Shown here: positions 1-7,258 of the stretch, piece by piece
How positions within the stretch are numbered: position 1 is the stretch's first letter
How the letters are laid out: the number at the start of each line of letters is the position of its first letter
Source of the DNA: an uncultured Candidatus Saccharibacteria bacterium
GTDB lineage: Bacteria; Patescibacteria; Saccharimonadia; Saccharimonadales; UBA4665
Assembly: GCA_946482575.1 (NCBI GenBank)
Contig: CAMLRZ010000020.1
Location: forward strand, 1-16,386
Length of the DNA stretch: 16,386 nt
Reading direction: 5' to 3'
Position numbers and translations under genes: made by a program
Notes under the pieces: generated by a model
What the model was told of the DNA's origin: nothing
Databases searched by the model: none
Seen by the model: only the letters and a program-made list of their open reading frames with translations

Positions 1-77
1 GCACCCGTAGCTCAGCTGGATAGAGCGTTGGCTTGCGGAGCCAAAGGTCGTAGGTTCGAATCCTGTCGGGTGTACCA
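1..77 (+). tRNA. tRNA-Arg (anticodon GCG)
   Basis: A complete cloverleaf can be drawn. The acceptor stem pairs 1-7 with 67-73 (ending in a G-U pair), the D stem is 10-13/23-26, the anticodon stem is 28-32/40-44 with a 7-nt loop 33-39, and the T stem is 50-54/62-66 around a TTCGAAT loop. The discriminator is A74 and CCA 75-77 is encoded. U33 is followed by GCG at 35-37, which reads CGC (and CGU by wobble), i.e. arginine. A20 in the D loop (base 20) is the classical arginine identity base, and the 5' third closely resembles E. coli tRNA-Arg. Most bacteria read CGU/CGC/CGA with an ACG anticodon edited to inosine, so GCG is uncommon. The first base of the window is the first base of the tRNA, so its promoter lies outside. 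Confidence 0.95.
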
Positions 78-78
78 A

Positions 79-116
79 GAAAAGAGTCTCACATTAGTGG
101 GGCTTTTTTCTTTTTT
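79..116 (+). terminator. Intrinsic terminator of the tRNA-Arg gene
   Basis: Bases 85-92 (AGTCTCAC) pair with 97-104 (GTGGGGCT), using G-U pairs, around loop ATTA. The stem is extended by an A-rich 5' flank against the T tract at 104-116. On the opposite strand the G-U pairs become C-A mismatches, so the hairpin should terminate the minus-strand gene 145-1239 less well, though a T-rich stretch follows there too. Confidence 0.8.
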
Positions 117-144
117 AGGCTTCACGGGATGGAATTCTACCAGC

Positions 145-1239
145 TTACAGATCAATCTTATGGCGCGGGGCCGGATGTTGTTCTACTTCGGTGATCGGAG
201 TAACATCATTCACTTTGGGAGCTTCTGGTGCGGCGGGTTTGCGACCAAATCGCAAGCCAATTAATAGACCAAGCCCCAAAGCAGCCTCGATACCAGCTAT
301 CCATAGCCACCAATTGCGCACGTCGGTGACCAGGGCGCGAACAATGTCGGTAATCTTGACCTGTAGCGCCGCATCGGTGCCCGCAGCGCTAATAACCAAT
401 CTTTCTATATATGTTGCCCCAAATACCGTTATCCAGGCCAAGAGTGCGCTCGCCGCTCCACACGCCAGCAGAATAATGCCGGCGTGTTTGGCACCTGTGC
501 GCCGACGCGGATGTAGAAAGATCGATCCTGCCAATGCTGCTATGGCTAAAATGCCGGTAGCGTAGGTACTCCACACAATTGCTGTATATGCAGCAGGTAC
601 GAAGCTCAATTTTTTGTACAAAGGCTCGCCGCTCGTGTCGGTCATGGTGCTCGCATCAACAGTAAGCTGGTTAGCAAAATCGCTGCTGCTTAGAATGGAG
701 CTTCGTACCGTGTCGTGCACTGTTTGGGTAGACAGCGACGGCGGACGACAACTCATGTTGTAATAGTTAGAGGCAGTCAGCGCACCGCTGCTGTATAGGC
801 TATAGAGCCCAGCCGTGCTACACGCCGGCAAGCTGGCAACCCGGCCAGCTACATAGGTGGCGACGTTTTCGGCAGCCTGATCACGCGCTCCCAACAAGTT
901 CACGTTAAATGTTGGCTTCTCGGTTTTGCCCTGGATCCAATTGTAAAACCCATCGATTATGTTATCGCCGGCACCTTGCAGCACCTGGGGTGTAAATGCC
1001 GCGCCAATAGCCTGCTCAATGTTCGGGTCGTTCAGAGGAAGCTGCATGGTGCCCAAAGTTGTCTGGCTCTGCCCTGCTAAAATATCATGCAACAACACAG
1101 TGTAGAGGCCGCTTCCGGTAACGGCCGTTTTAATAGGCTTTGGCTGTCCAAAGACCAGTAATAAGCTAAGGCCAATCCCAAAGATAAATAGCGTGCCCGG
1201 CAACAAGAAATTTGAAAAGCGCAAAAAGAATGATTTCAT
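145..1239 (-). CDS. Four-helix membrane protein with extracytoplasmic domain, function unknown
   Basis: A 364-aa protein that I do not recognise. Helix 1 is about residues 11-31, followed by an extracytoplasmic domain at about 32-216 containing only two cysteines (140 and 164, possibly a disulfide). Three more helices lie at about 217-241, 251-275 and 309-330, then a 34-residue cytoplasmic tail rich in Pro and Glu. The basic loop HPRRRTGAKH (243-252) and RFGRK after helix 4 fit the positive-inside rule for an N-in, C-in topology. The reading frame stays open 22 codons further upstream, but I chose the ATG at 1239. The extra codons run through the terminator of the upstream gene, and a promoter -10 lies exactly 6 nt before this ATG. 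There is no Shine-Dalgarno sequence, so it is probably translated from a leaderless mRNA. Membrane location is confident; function is unknown. Confidence 0.8.
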   Translation of the reverse strand: MKSFFLRFSNFLLPGTLFIFGIGLSLLLVFGQPKPIKTAVTGSGLYTVLLHDILAGQSQTTLGTMQLPLNDPNIEQAIGAAFTPQVLQGAGDNIIDGFYNWIQGKTEKPTFNVNLLGARDQAAENVATYVAGRVASLPACSTAGLYSLYSSGALTASNYYNMSCRPPSLSTQTVHDTVRSSILSSSDFANQLTVDASTMTDTSGEPLYKKLSFVPAAYTAIVWSTYATGILAIAALAGSIFLHPRRRTGAKHAGIILLACGAASALLAWITVFGATYIERLVISAAGTDAALQVKITDIVRALVTDVRNWWLWIAGIEAALGLGLLIGLRFGRKPAAPEAPKVNDVTPITEVEQHPAPRHKIDL

Positions 1240-1245
1240 AGTTGT

Positions 1246-1275
1246 ATTGTATGCTAGTTGTCTGGCAGTTGCCAT
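1246..1275 (-). promoter_or_regulatory. Promoter of the four-helix membrane protein gene (leaderless)
   Basis: Read on the minus strand, -35 is ATGGCA (1275-1270, 4/6 consensus), the spacer is 18 nt and -10 is TACAAT (1251-1246, 5/6). The -10 ends 6 nt before the ATG at 1239, so transcription should start at or next to the A of the start codon. The -35 abuts the T tract of the preceding terminator. Confidence 0.55.
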
Positions 1276-1305
1276 AAAACAAAGTGCCCGAGTTTCCTCG
1301 GGCAC
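1276..1305 (-). terminator. Intrinsic terminator of the GH16/ricin gene
   Basis: Perfect 9-bp stem (minus strand GTGCCCGAG / CTCGGGCAC, plus-strand positions 1284-1292 and 1297-1305) closed by a GAAA tetraloop. On the minus strand it is followed by TTTGTTTT. It lies 24 bases after the stop of the glycosidase gene and separates it from the next minus-strand gene. Confidence 0.9.
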
Positions 1306-1329
1306 AGTAGTTGGTCGCTAGCGGTTTTT

Positions 1330-2703
1330 TTATGATCGCGCGTAGCAGGTTACCCAGTCGATATCGAGCTGAGCTGATGCGCCGGGAGCGGCGTATGGAC
1401 CGGCAATTGAAGATTCATTTTGCAATGCCCAGGTCATCTTAAAGTTAGCAATATTCTTCTTGGCGGTGCCAACAAGTTTGCCATCCATGTAGTATTTTAC
1501 AGAGCCAGGAGTCCATTCAATGGCTGTGGTGTGCCAGTCAGTCCACTTGGCGTTGGTACTAAAGTTCTCTTCGCTCGGGTGCGTGAAGGCGTTAATAGTT
1601 TGCGTGTAGTCGTCACTTTCGGGGTAGTCTACTTCGTAACCCTTGTCGTAGAACAAGTGAGCACTCTTGAATCCAGTAACTGCTTTGACTACCTTGAATC
1701 GTTCAACGTAGCGGCCGTATAGCTGGTTCATACATTTACGAGGCACCACGGTAGCGACGTGGTTATTGCCACCTGTCTTGGGGCGGAACATGTTGATGTG
1801 CATCTGGCCACCGCTAACCGAAACCACGTCTTCTGGGTGGTAGGTGCCGCCAAATGGCGCACCAGTGTTGCCGTCGGCGCCAGTTGCAGCAGTGTCTTCC
1901 CAGTTGTTAGGGTAAGCCCACCAGTTATTGTAGTAGTTGCCGTAGTTCTTCAGGCCACCGCAGTAGGCTTGGGGCGTGTCTACGTTGTGGTTGCAGTCGC
2001 TAAATGCACCGAGTGGTACTGTGCCAGCAAAGTCATCGGCAAAAACTTGCGTCCAGCCGGGTAGGTTGCCCGTTGGCATGGCCTGGCCAGAGTCGCCTGA
2101 ACCAGTACCGCCGCCCGTGCCACCACCAGTAGAAGCGGTTGGAACAGTCCACTTCTGTGCGTTGGTGCCATTGCAAGTGTAGATTTGGATCTGTGTGCCG
2201 TTGGCTGTGCCACCGTTTTTTACATCCAAACACATCTTTGAGTTAGGGTTTACGATAGTTTTGCTGCTGGTGTTCACTGTCCACTTTTGAGCCACCGTAC
2301 CGTTACACTTGTACAACTGCACAATAGTGCCCTTGGTCTTGCCCGCGCCCTTTACGTCCAGGCAGTAACCGTTGTTGCGGATGGTGCTATCGCCAGGCAG
2401 TGTCCATTGCTGCGAAGGAGTGCCGTCGCAGGCCCACAACGAAATCTTGTTGCCATTTACGGCTTTTCCATCCAGGTTGTCCAGACACTTGCTAGACAGG
2501 CCCTTAATAGTGCCGGTTACGCTGCTGGTGGCTGCCCGCGTCCAGAACGTTGCGATTGTACCGATTACTGCAAACGCGACAATAAAGATAATCGCCATGC
2601 CGTGATCACGACTGAACCGCTTGAGCGTTGACTCCTTTTTCTGGTTTTTGCGCGATTTACCAGAGGTAGACCGAGCTTTTTTAGTAGTTGTTGTACGGGC
2701 CAT
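1330..2703 (-). CDS. Membrane-anchored ricin-type lectin / GH16 glycoside hydrolase
   Basis: A 457-aa surface protein. Residues 1-34 are basic and Ser/Thr-rich. One membrane segment (about 35-53) anchors it or acts as an uncleaved signal. A ricin-type beta-trefoil lectin domain (about 62-187) has three repeats with the Q-x-W signature at 98-100, 139-141 and 183-185 and paired cysteines. A Gly/Thr/Ser linker (about 190-209) joins it to a GH16-fold domain (about 212-457). That domain carries the family catalytic motif E-x-D-x-x-E (E357, D359, E362: nucleophile, helper, acid/base). GH16 enzymes retain configuration and cleave beta-1,3/1,4-glucans and galactans; the substrate here cannot be told from sequence. 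A start 34 codons upstream is open, but the ATG at 2703 has AAAGGA about 7 nt upstream and a good promoter, and the basic N-terminus begins there. The cysteine content fits an extracytoplasmic location. A role in binding or trimming host or environmental glycans is inference. Confidence 0.88.
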   Translation of the reverse strand: MARTTTTKKARSTSGKSRKNQKKESTLKRFSRDHGMAIIFIVAFAVIGTIATFWTRAATSSVTGTIKGLSSKCLDNLDGKAVNGNKISLWACDGTPSQQWTLPGDSTIRNNGYCLDVKGAGKTKGTIVQLYKCNGTVAQKWTVNTSSKTIVNPNSKMCLDVKNGGTANGTQIQIYTCNGTNAQKWTVPTASTGGGTGGGTGSGDSGQAMPTGNLPGWTQVFADDFAGTVPLGAFSDCNHNVDTPQAYCGGLKNYGNYYNNWWAYPNNWEDTAATGADGNTGAPFGGTYHPEDVVSVSGGQMHINMFRPKTGGNNHVATVVPRKCMNQLYGRYVERFKVVKAVTGFKSAHLFYDKGYEVDYPESDDYTQTINAFTHPSEENFSTNAKWTDWHTTAIEWTPGSVKYYMDGKLVGTAKKNIANFKMTWALQNESSIAGPYAAPGASAQLDIDWVTCYARS

Positions 2704-2737
2704 GTAAGGATCCTTTCCAAACGCTAGTATTGTCTTT

Positions 2738-2765
2738 ATTATAAGCAGTTTTGTTCGCTCTTCAA
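2738..2765 (-). promoter_or_regulatory. Promoter of the GH16/ricin gene
   Basis: Minus strand: -35 TTGAAG (2765-2760), 16-nt spacer, perfect -10 TATAAT (2743-2738). Predicted start is near 2731, giving a leader of about 28 nt with an AAAGGA ribosome-binding site before the ATG at 2703. Confidence 0.75.
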
Positions 2766-2827
2766 GCCAAACTTCAGGAAACAACGTATATCCACAGCCA
2801 GCCACTAACCTTTTGTGGCCAGTTTAT

Positions 2828-2856
2828 TTGGTAAAAATATGACAGACTGGTATTAT
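2828..2856 (+). promoter_or_regulatory. Promoter of the XRE-HAD gene (leaderless, extended -10)
   Basis: -35 TTGGTA (2828-2833), 17-nt spacer, extended -10 TGG-TATTAT (2848-2856). The -10 ends 6 nt before the ATG at 2863, so the transcript should begin at the start codon. Two inverted repeats sit nearby: GCCAC-N9-GTGGC at 2801-2819, and CCAGT (2819-2823) with ACTGG (2846-2850) bracketing the promoter. Either could be an operator, but this is weak evidence. Confidence 0.65.
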
Positions 2857-2862
2857 ATGGCT

Positions 2863-3699
2863 ATGGATGAAAAAGGGTTGGGTAAGCGCCTGCAGACTGC
2901 TCGTTTGCGCGCAGGGATGACGCAGCAAATGTTGTGTCAAAAAGCTGATTTAAGCTATTCTACGCTCACTAAAATTGAACGTGGCGCCATTAAATCCCCT
3001 TCTATCTTCACAATTCAAAATATCGCAACTGCGCTCGATGTGTCGCTGGATGAACTGTTGGGTGGTAAAGCGTCAACGCGCACAAAGCGCCGTTCGGCCA
3101 GCGGTGTTTCGTTTGTCTATTTTGATATTAACGGCTGTTTGGTCCGATTCTTTCACCGGGCATTTACCGAACTGTCGCTATTGTCGGGTGCTCCTGCTGA
3201 TGTTGTCGAGACGGCCTTTTGGCACTACAACGACCGAGTGTGTCGTGGCGACATGACCATGGACCAGTTTAATGCTGCGTTGGCCAAGGAACTTGGCACT
3301 GCCGAGGTAGACTGGATCGATTATTACATGGAAGCGATCGAGCCAATCCCGGTGATGCATGAAATTGCTTCGTGGGCTGGCGAACACTACCGCATCGGCC
3401 TCCTGACCAATATTATGCCGGGATTTATCGAGGTGATGCGCAAACGGGGCCTTATTCCTGACCTGCGATACGATGTTATTATCGATTCTTCAGCGGTGGG
3501 AGCCATTAAGCCCGAGGCCAAGATTTTTGAAATTGCGACCAAGAAAGCTGGCGTGCCTCCATCCGAAATTTTACTGGTGGATGATGAACGTCCCAATCTG
3601 ATGGCCGCCGAAAAACAAGGCTGGCACGTGCTGTGGTTCGATGATTATCGACCAGATGAATCGGCTGATAAAGTGCGCGATGCTTTACAGCCAGAATAA
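2863..3699 (+). CDS. XRE-family transcriptional regulator fused to a HAD-superfamily domain
   Basis: A 278-aa two-domain protein. Residues about 5-66 are a Cro/C1 (XRE) helix-turn-helix, with the typical LGKRLQTARLRAGMTQ start, an ERGA turn after the recognition helix and a closing LDELLGG. After a basic linker (71-80), residues 82-278 form a HAD-IA hydrolase-like domain. Motif I is FDINGCL (D88, N90), motif II is LLTN (T182), the motif III lysine is K216 in AIKPEAK, and motif IV is LLVDDERPN (D240, D241). The nucleophile D88 is present but the usual second Asp is Asn. This position also varies in YihX-like members, so catalysis is possible but not assured. Starts at 2815 (GTG), 2839 and 2857 are in frame; I chose 2863 because the -10 sits 6 nt before it. 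The gene is divergent from the GH16 gene across about 160 bp and may regulate it or itself, perhaps sensing a phosphorylated ligand through the HAD domain (inference). Confidence 0.85.
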   Translation: MDEKGLGKRLQTARLRAGMTQQMLCQKADLSYSTLTKIERGAIKSPSIFTIQNIATALDVSLDELLGGKASTRTKRRSASGVSFVYFDINGCLVRFFHRAFTELSLLSGAPADVVETAFWHYNDRVCRGDMTMDQFNAALAKELGTAEVDWIDYYMEAIEPIPVMHEIASWAGEHYRIGLLTNIMPGFIEVMRKRGLIPDLRYDVIIDSSAVGAIKPEAKIFEIATKKAGVPPSEILLVDDERPNLMAAEKQGWHVLWFDDYRPDESADKVRDALQPE

Positions 3700-3732
3700 A
3701 AGAGCCACGGATCCGTGGCTCTTCCCTTTTTA
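3696..3732. terminator. Bidirectional terminator between XRE-HAD and valS
   Basis: A near-perfect palindrome (3700-3709 pairing with 3714-3723, central GATC) is followed by CCTTTTT on the plus strand and by TTTTATTC on the minus strand. It sits between convergent stops at 3699 and 3743 and should end both transcripts. Confidence 0.9.
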
Positions 3733-3742
3733 GCAGGCGCTT

Positions 3743-6316
3743 TTATATGCCGTTTTCGATGCGCGCAATTTCAGCGCTCGCTTCTGCCAGCTTGCGCTTG
3801 GTGTCTGCTAGCTGATCACGTGTTTGTTGAACCAGGTGCTCCGGCGCATGCTGCGCATAGCTTTTGTTCGCTAAACGTTCTTTAAGACGCGTCTGAGCCT
3901 GGGCTAGGTCGGTTGCTTGCTCCTTTAGCTTAGAAATGTAATCAGTGATCACCGAAGGTTCTAGGTTTACCCAACAGATAAAGTCAGTTTGAGTCAGTTT
4001 AAGCCCCTGCCCCTTGTCGGTGACCTCGTGCAACTCGCTGACGCGCGCCATGCGCTTCAGCAATGCGGCGTTAGCAGTAATAGCTTGAGCAGCTACGTAA
4101 TCAAGCGGAGCCGAGGTGACGCCTACTGCTTTGAAGACTCGACGAATTTCTGTGATCAAGTCAGCAATGCCGTCAAAGGCCGCAGCCTTTTGAATGTCAA
4201 ACGTAGGAGTCGTGGGCCAGGCTGCTGTAGCCAACAGTGTGTCTGGCTTCCAGGAAAGCGTTTGCCAGATAGTTTCGGTAACAAATGGCGCAAATGGATG
4301 TGCCAGAACCAGAATATTTTCAAGTGTGTAGGCCAACAGATCTACATTAGATTCTGCTTTGGATGCCTCCAGGTACCAATCGGCAAAGTCGTCCCATACA
4401 AAGTGATAGAGCATCTCGTACGCCTCAGCAAAGCGGTAGTCGTCCAGGGCTTCGCTCATGGCTGTCGTTGCCTGGTGAAGGCGTTGCAAAATCCAGTGGT
4501 CAGCATCGGATTGGGCCACAATTTTGGCGGTATCCACATGGTGGCCGTCGGTCTTGTCTTCTATAAAGCGAGCAATGTTCCAGAGTTTATTACAGAAGTT
4601 GCGTGCGCCAACGATCTTCGGCAAGCCAAATGGCTGATTGCCACCTGCGGATGTGCCCGTAATAATTCCCATCCGAAGAGCGTCCGAGCCGTACTCGTTC
4701 AAAACCTCGATAGGGTTGATCACGTTACCCTTGCTCTTGCTCATCTTTTGGCCGTGTTCGTCCAACACGAGACCGTGCAGGTACACGGCCTTAAACGGAC
4801 TTTTGCCGGTAATGTACAGGCCAAGCATGATCATGCGACTTACCCAGGGATATAAGATGTCAGCGCCGGTGTCCATCAGACTGAGCGGATAAAAATCATC
4901 AAAGTCTGTACTATCTGGATCCCCAAAATTGAGGGTGGCGTACGGCCACGAGCTGCTACTGAACCACGTATCGAATACGTCAGGATCACGACGATATGTT
5001 TTGCCGTCTACCTCAATAATTTCTTGATCAACGCGTTCGTCATATATCCAGTCGTCTTTGTTGTCGACGTTTTGGAACGCTGGAATAGGAATACCCCAGG
5101 CAATCTGGCGACTCAGGTTCCAGTCACGCAGGTTTTGCAGGTATGTAACTAGTTGGTCTTTTTTGCTGTTGGGGTAAAAGACAATCTCACCCTTCTGGAG
5201 CGCCTTAATAGCCGGCTGCGCCAATGGTTGCATGTCCACGAACCACTGGTCGCGTAACAGGGGTTGAATAACCGTGCCACACTTGTAGCAGTGGCCTACG
5301 TTGTGAGTGTAGTCCTCGGTTTTTACCAAACTACCCTGCTCCTCCAGCTGTTTGACGACCAGCTTACGAGCTTCCAACACTGGCAAGCCACGGTACTCGT
5401 CGGGTGCTTCGGCGTTCATCTCGCCCTCGTTGCTAATAACAGAGATCATCGGGAGGTCGTGGCGCTTCCCTGCTTCGTAGTCGTTGGGGTCATGTGCCGG
5501 AGTGATTTTTACGGCTCCGGTGCCAAATTCAATCTCTACAAACTCGTCGCCAATGACGGGAATTTCCCGGTTAGTCAGGGGTAGTTTTACTGTCTTGCCG
5601 ATGTACTTGGCGTGTCGTTTGTCAGAGGGGTGAACGGCAACGGCGGTGTCGCCAAAGAGCGTCTCAGGCCGCGTGGTGGCTACCGTTAGGTGGCCACTGC
5701 CGTCAGAAAGCGGATAGCTGATGTACCACAAGTGGCTCTTCTCTTCTTTGTACTCTACCTCGATGTCGGCAAAGGCCGTGCCATGAAACGTACAGTAGTT
5801 AACCAAGCGCTCACCTCTGTAAATAAGGCCTTCGTCCCACATTTTTTTGAATGTTGCGTAAGCGCGCGTTACGATTTTTTGGTCTAAGGTAAATACCAAA
5901 CGGTTCCAGTCTACGCCGGCACCTAGTTGGCGATACTGGTTCTCGTAGTTGGAACGGTTTTGATTTACGAAGTCATAGATTTGACTGTAGAGCTCTTCGC
6001 GAGTGAAGTCAAAACGACTCTTTCCCTGTTTGGCAAGCTCTCGTTCGTATACTACCTGCGTCTCAAAACCAGCATGATCAGCACCTGGCAATAACAGGGC
6101 TCGCTCGCCTTTTAAGCGGTGGTAACGAACGGCAATATCTTCGATAGCAAACGTTAGCGCATGCCCTAAGTGCAAATTACCATTAGCATTTGGCGGCGGC
6201 ACCACAATACTAAAGCCCTTGCCTTCGCCTTTGGGAGTGAAAGCTTGCGCCTTTTCCCAGAGTGCGTAAATATCGGATTCGTATTGATGTGGATCGTATG
6301 CTTTTGGCAGTTTCAT
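3743..6316 (-). CDS. valS: Valine--tRNA ligase
   Basis: An 857-aa class I aminoacyl-tRNA synthetase that charges tRNA-Val in the cytoplasm. The HIGH-type signature is HLGH (49-52), just after PPPNANGN. The CP1 editing domain includes ATTRPETLFGDTAV (213-226), the site that hydrolyses Thr-tRNA-Val. A CYKCGT motif (343-348), possibly zinc-binding, precedes the return to the catalytic core at DTWFSSSSWPY (449-459). KMSKS is at 524-528. An anticodon-binding helical domain follows, then a C-terminal coiled-coil arm (about 790-857) rich in Lys, Gln and Ala. Length is normal for the family. An in-frame ATG 26 codons upstream is open, but I chose 6316 because AAGAGGAAAT lies just before it and a promoter lies upstream. 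The gene is single, between the terminator at 3696-3732 and a divergent promoter region. Confidence 0.97.
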   Translation of the reverse strand: MKLPKAYDPHQYESDIYALWEKAQAFTPKGEGKGFSIVVPPPNANGNLHLGHALTFAIEDIAVRYHRLKGERALLLPGADHAGFETQVVYERELAKQGKSRFDFTREELYSQIYDFVNQNRSNYENQYRQLGAGVDWNRLVFTLDQKIVTRAYATFKKMWDEGLIYRGERLVNYCTFHGTAFADIEVEYKEEKSHLWYISYPLSDGSGHLTVATTRPETLFGDTAVAVHPSDKRHAKYIGKTVKLPLTNREIPVIGDEFVEIEFGTGAVKITPAHDPNDYEAGKRHDLPMISVISNEGEMNAEAPDEYRGLPVLEARKLVVKQLEEQGSLVKTEDYTHNVGHCYKCGTVIQPLLRDQWFVDMQPLAQPAIKALQKGEIVFYPNSKKDQLVTYLQNLRDWNLSRQIAWGIPIPAFQNVDNKDDWIYDERVDQEIIEVDGKTYRRDPDVFDTWFSSSSWPYATLNFGDPDSTDFDDFYPLSLMDTGADILYPWVSRMIMLGLYITGKSPFKAVYLHGLVLDEHGQKMSKSKGNVINPIEVLNEYGSDALRMGIITGTSAGGNQPFGLPKIVGARNFCNKLWNIARFIEDKTDGHHVDTAKIVAQSDADHWILQRLHQATTAMSEALDDYRFAEAYEMLYHFVWDDFADWYLEASKAESNVDLLAYTLENILVLAHPFAPFVTETIWQTLSWKPDTLLATAAWPTTPTFDIQKAAAFDGIADLITEIRRVFKAVGVTSAPLDYVAAQAITANAALLKRMARVSELHEVTDKGQGLKLTQTDFICWVNLEPSVITDYISKLKEQATDLAQAQTRLKERLANKSYAQHAPEHLVQQTRDQLADTKRKLAEASAEIARIENGI

Positions 6317-6347
6317 ATTTCCTCTTGTTGGTCGTAATGGACAATTA

Positions 6348-6375
6348 GTTATAGCATAGCACTTTTCCCTGTTAA
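6348..6375 (-). promoter_or_regulatory. Promoter of valS
   Basis: Minus strand: -35 TTAACA (6375-6370, 5/6), 16-nt spacer, -10 TATAAC (6353-6348, 5/6). The leader is about 25 nt, ending in a GAGG ribosome-binding site 5-6 nt before the ATG. I see no T-box-like leader, since the transcript is too short for one. Confidence 0.7.
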
Positions 6376-6444
6376 GTGCCACCGGAGGCTGCAAACCCTT
6401 CTCTCTGTTGGGCTGTACTAGCCGGACCGTACTAGTAACGACTT

Positions 6445-6480
6445 TTCACGTGAAGTAACCCCTGGTGATTTCATGTGAAA
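6445..6480 (+). promoter_or_regulatory. Two TTCA-NN-TGAA palindromes, candidate operator
   Basis: TTCACGTGAA (6445-6454) and TTTCATGTGAAA (6469-6480) share TTCA-N2-TGAA arms, with centres 25 bp apart. The second overlaps the -35 region of the promoter at 6475-6503, the usual place for a repressor site. Further upstream GTACTAG is repeated directly at 6415-6421 and 6429-6435. The binding protein is not identified. Confidence 0.4.
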
Positions 6481-6503
6481 TACCACCCTTACTCTGGTAT
6501 ACT
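6475..6503 (+). promoter_or_regulatory. Promoter of the 244-aa protein gene
   Basis: -35 GTGAAA (6475-6480, 4/6), 17-nt spacer, extended -10 TGG-TATACT (6495-6503). Predicted start is near 6510, with AGAAAGG (6512-6518) as ribosome-binding site for the ATG at 6524. Confidence 0.65.
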
Positions 6504-6523
6504 ACACCTCCAGAAAGGCTTGT

Positions 6524-7258
6524 ATGGAAGAGAGTAGAGAAGCATTCTTAGAACAGCAAACGGTCAATAAATTACTAGGGCAGGTAGTTTTAACGGGTCA
6601 GGTTAGCCGATACGACTTTAGGCTCGAAGAAACTGACCGGTACCTGTATTTGCCTGAAGGCGTAGGCGAACGACGCTTGGTGGTTTTCCATGCCACCGAA
6701 AACGGGCCAGGGGACTTGGAGCTGGCTACGGCTGATGAGCGACAGGATCAGGGGTGGCGAAAAGGAGTCGCCGGTGCGGGCTTATACGGTGGTAACACGC
6801 CGTTCGCAGCTTCGGCTAGCATGGTAGATAGCGACCGGCCTCGCCAGATTAACATGTACGCAACGGAGCCAGTAAAGAGCAGGGATATTGCGGTCGTGCG
6901 CGGAAAGGGCTACCTAGGCTCAATAATTCGATCTCAGTTTGATCGCGGTTTTGCGGAGCGCCAAGCGCGTCAGCGAACTGAAGAGGCGGCACCTATCGAG
7001 CTCTTGGAACCGGGTCTGGTGTCGGCAGCTCTGCGAGACGTGCATGTCAATATGGCTGAACCACGGAGGCTAGAGCCTCGATGGATTAAAGTTTCCGCGC
7101 CCCAAGATAGCACCCAGCGTCAGATGCTACAGTATTTGGGAACGCTCCGCGAGCAGCCAGACATTCAGAAGAGCGCCGGTAATCGACTTCGTTTTTGGGC
7201 AACGGTTGGCGCGCGCATCGGAAGTCGCGTGCTCAGCGGTGCTACATCGAGAGGTTAG
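6524..7258 (+). CDS. Hypothetical protein, 244 aa
   Basis: I recognise no family. The protein looks soluble, with no signal peptide or membrane segment. It has a mixed charged N-terminus, a beta-rich middle with a Gly-rich stretch (GVAGAGLYGG, about 81-90), a basic segment about 135-150, and a basic C-terminal helix (RLRFWATVGARIGSR, about 222-236). The ATG at 6524 is supported by AGAAAGG six nt upstream and an extended -10 promoter, so it is likely a real gene and not a shadow; codon use resembles the neighbours. Its last 17 bp overlap the 3' end of tsaD on the opposite strand, so no terminator fits between them. It is divergent from valS and has its own operator-like palindromes, which suggests regulated expression. 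Confidence 0.75.
   Translation: MEESREAFLEQQTVNKLLGQVVLTGQVSRYDFRLEETDRYLYLPEGVGERRLVVFHATENGPGDLELATADERQDQGWRKGVAGAGLYGGNTPFAASASMVDSDRPRQINMYATEPVKSRDIAVVRGKGYLGSIIRSQFDRGFAERQARQRTEEAAPIELLEPGLVSAALRDVHVNMAEPRRLEPRWIKVSAPQDSTQRQMLQYLGTLREQPDIQKSAGNRLRFWATVGARIGSRVLSGATSRG

Noticed and set aside
28..264. 78-codon plus-strand frame
   Set aside because: It begins inside the tRNA and runs through its terminator and antisense to the membrane protein gene.
1420..2631. Several plus-strand frames antisense to the GH16/ricin gene
   Set aside because: They lack ribosome-binding sites and protein-like composition; they are shadows of a well-supported domain protein.
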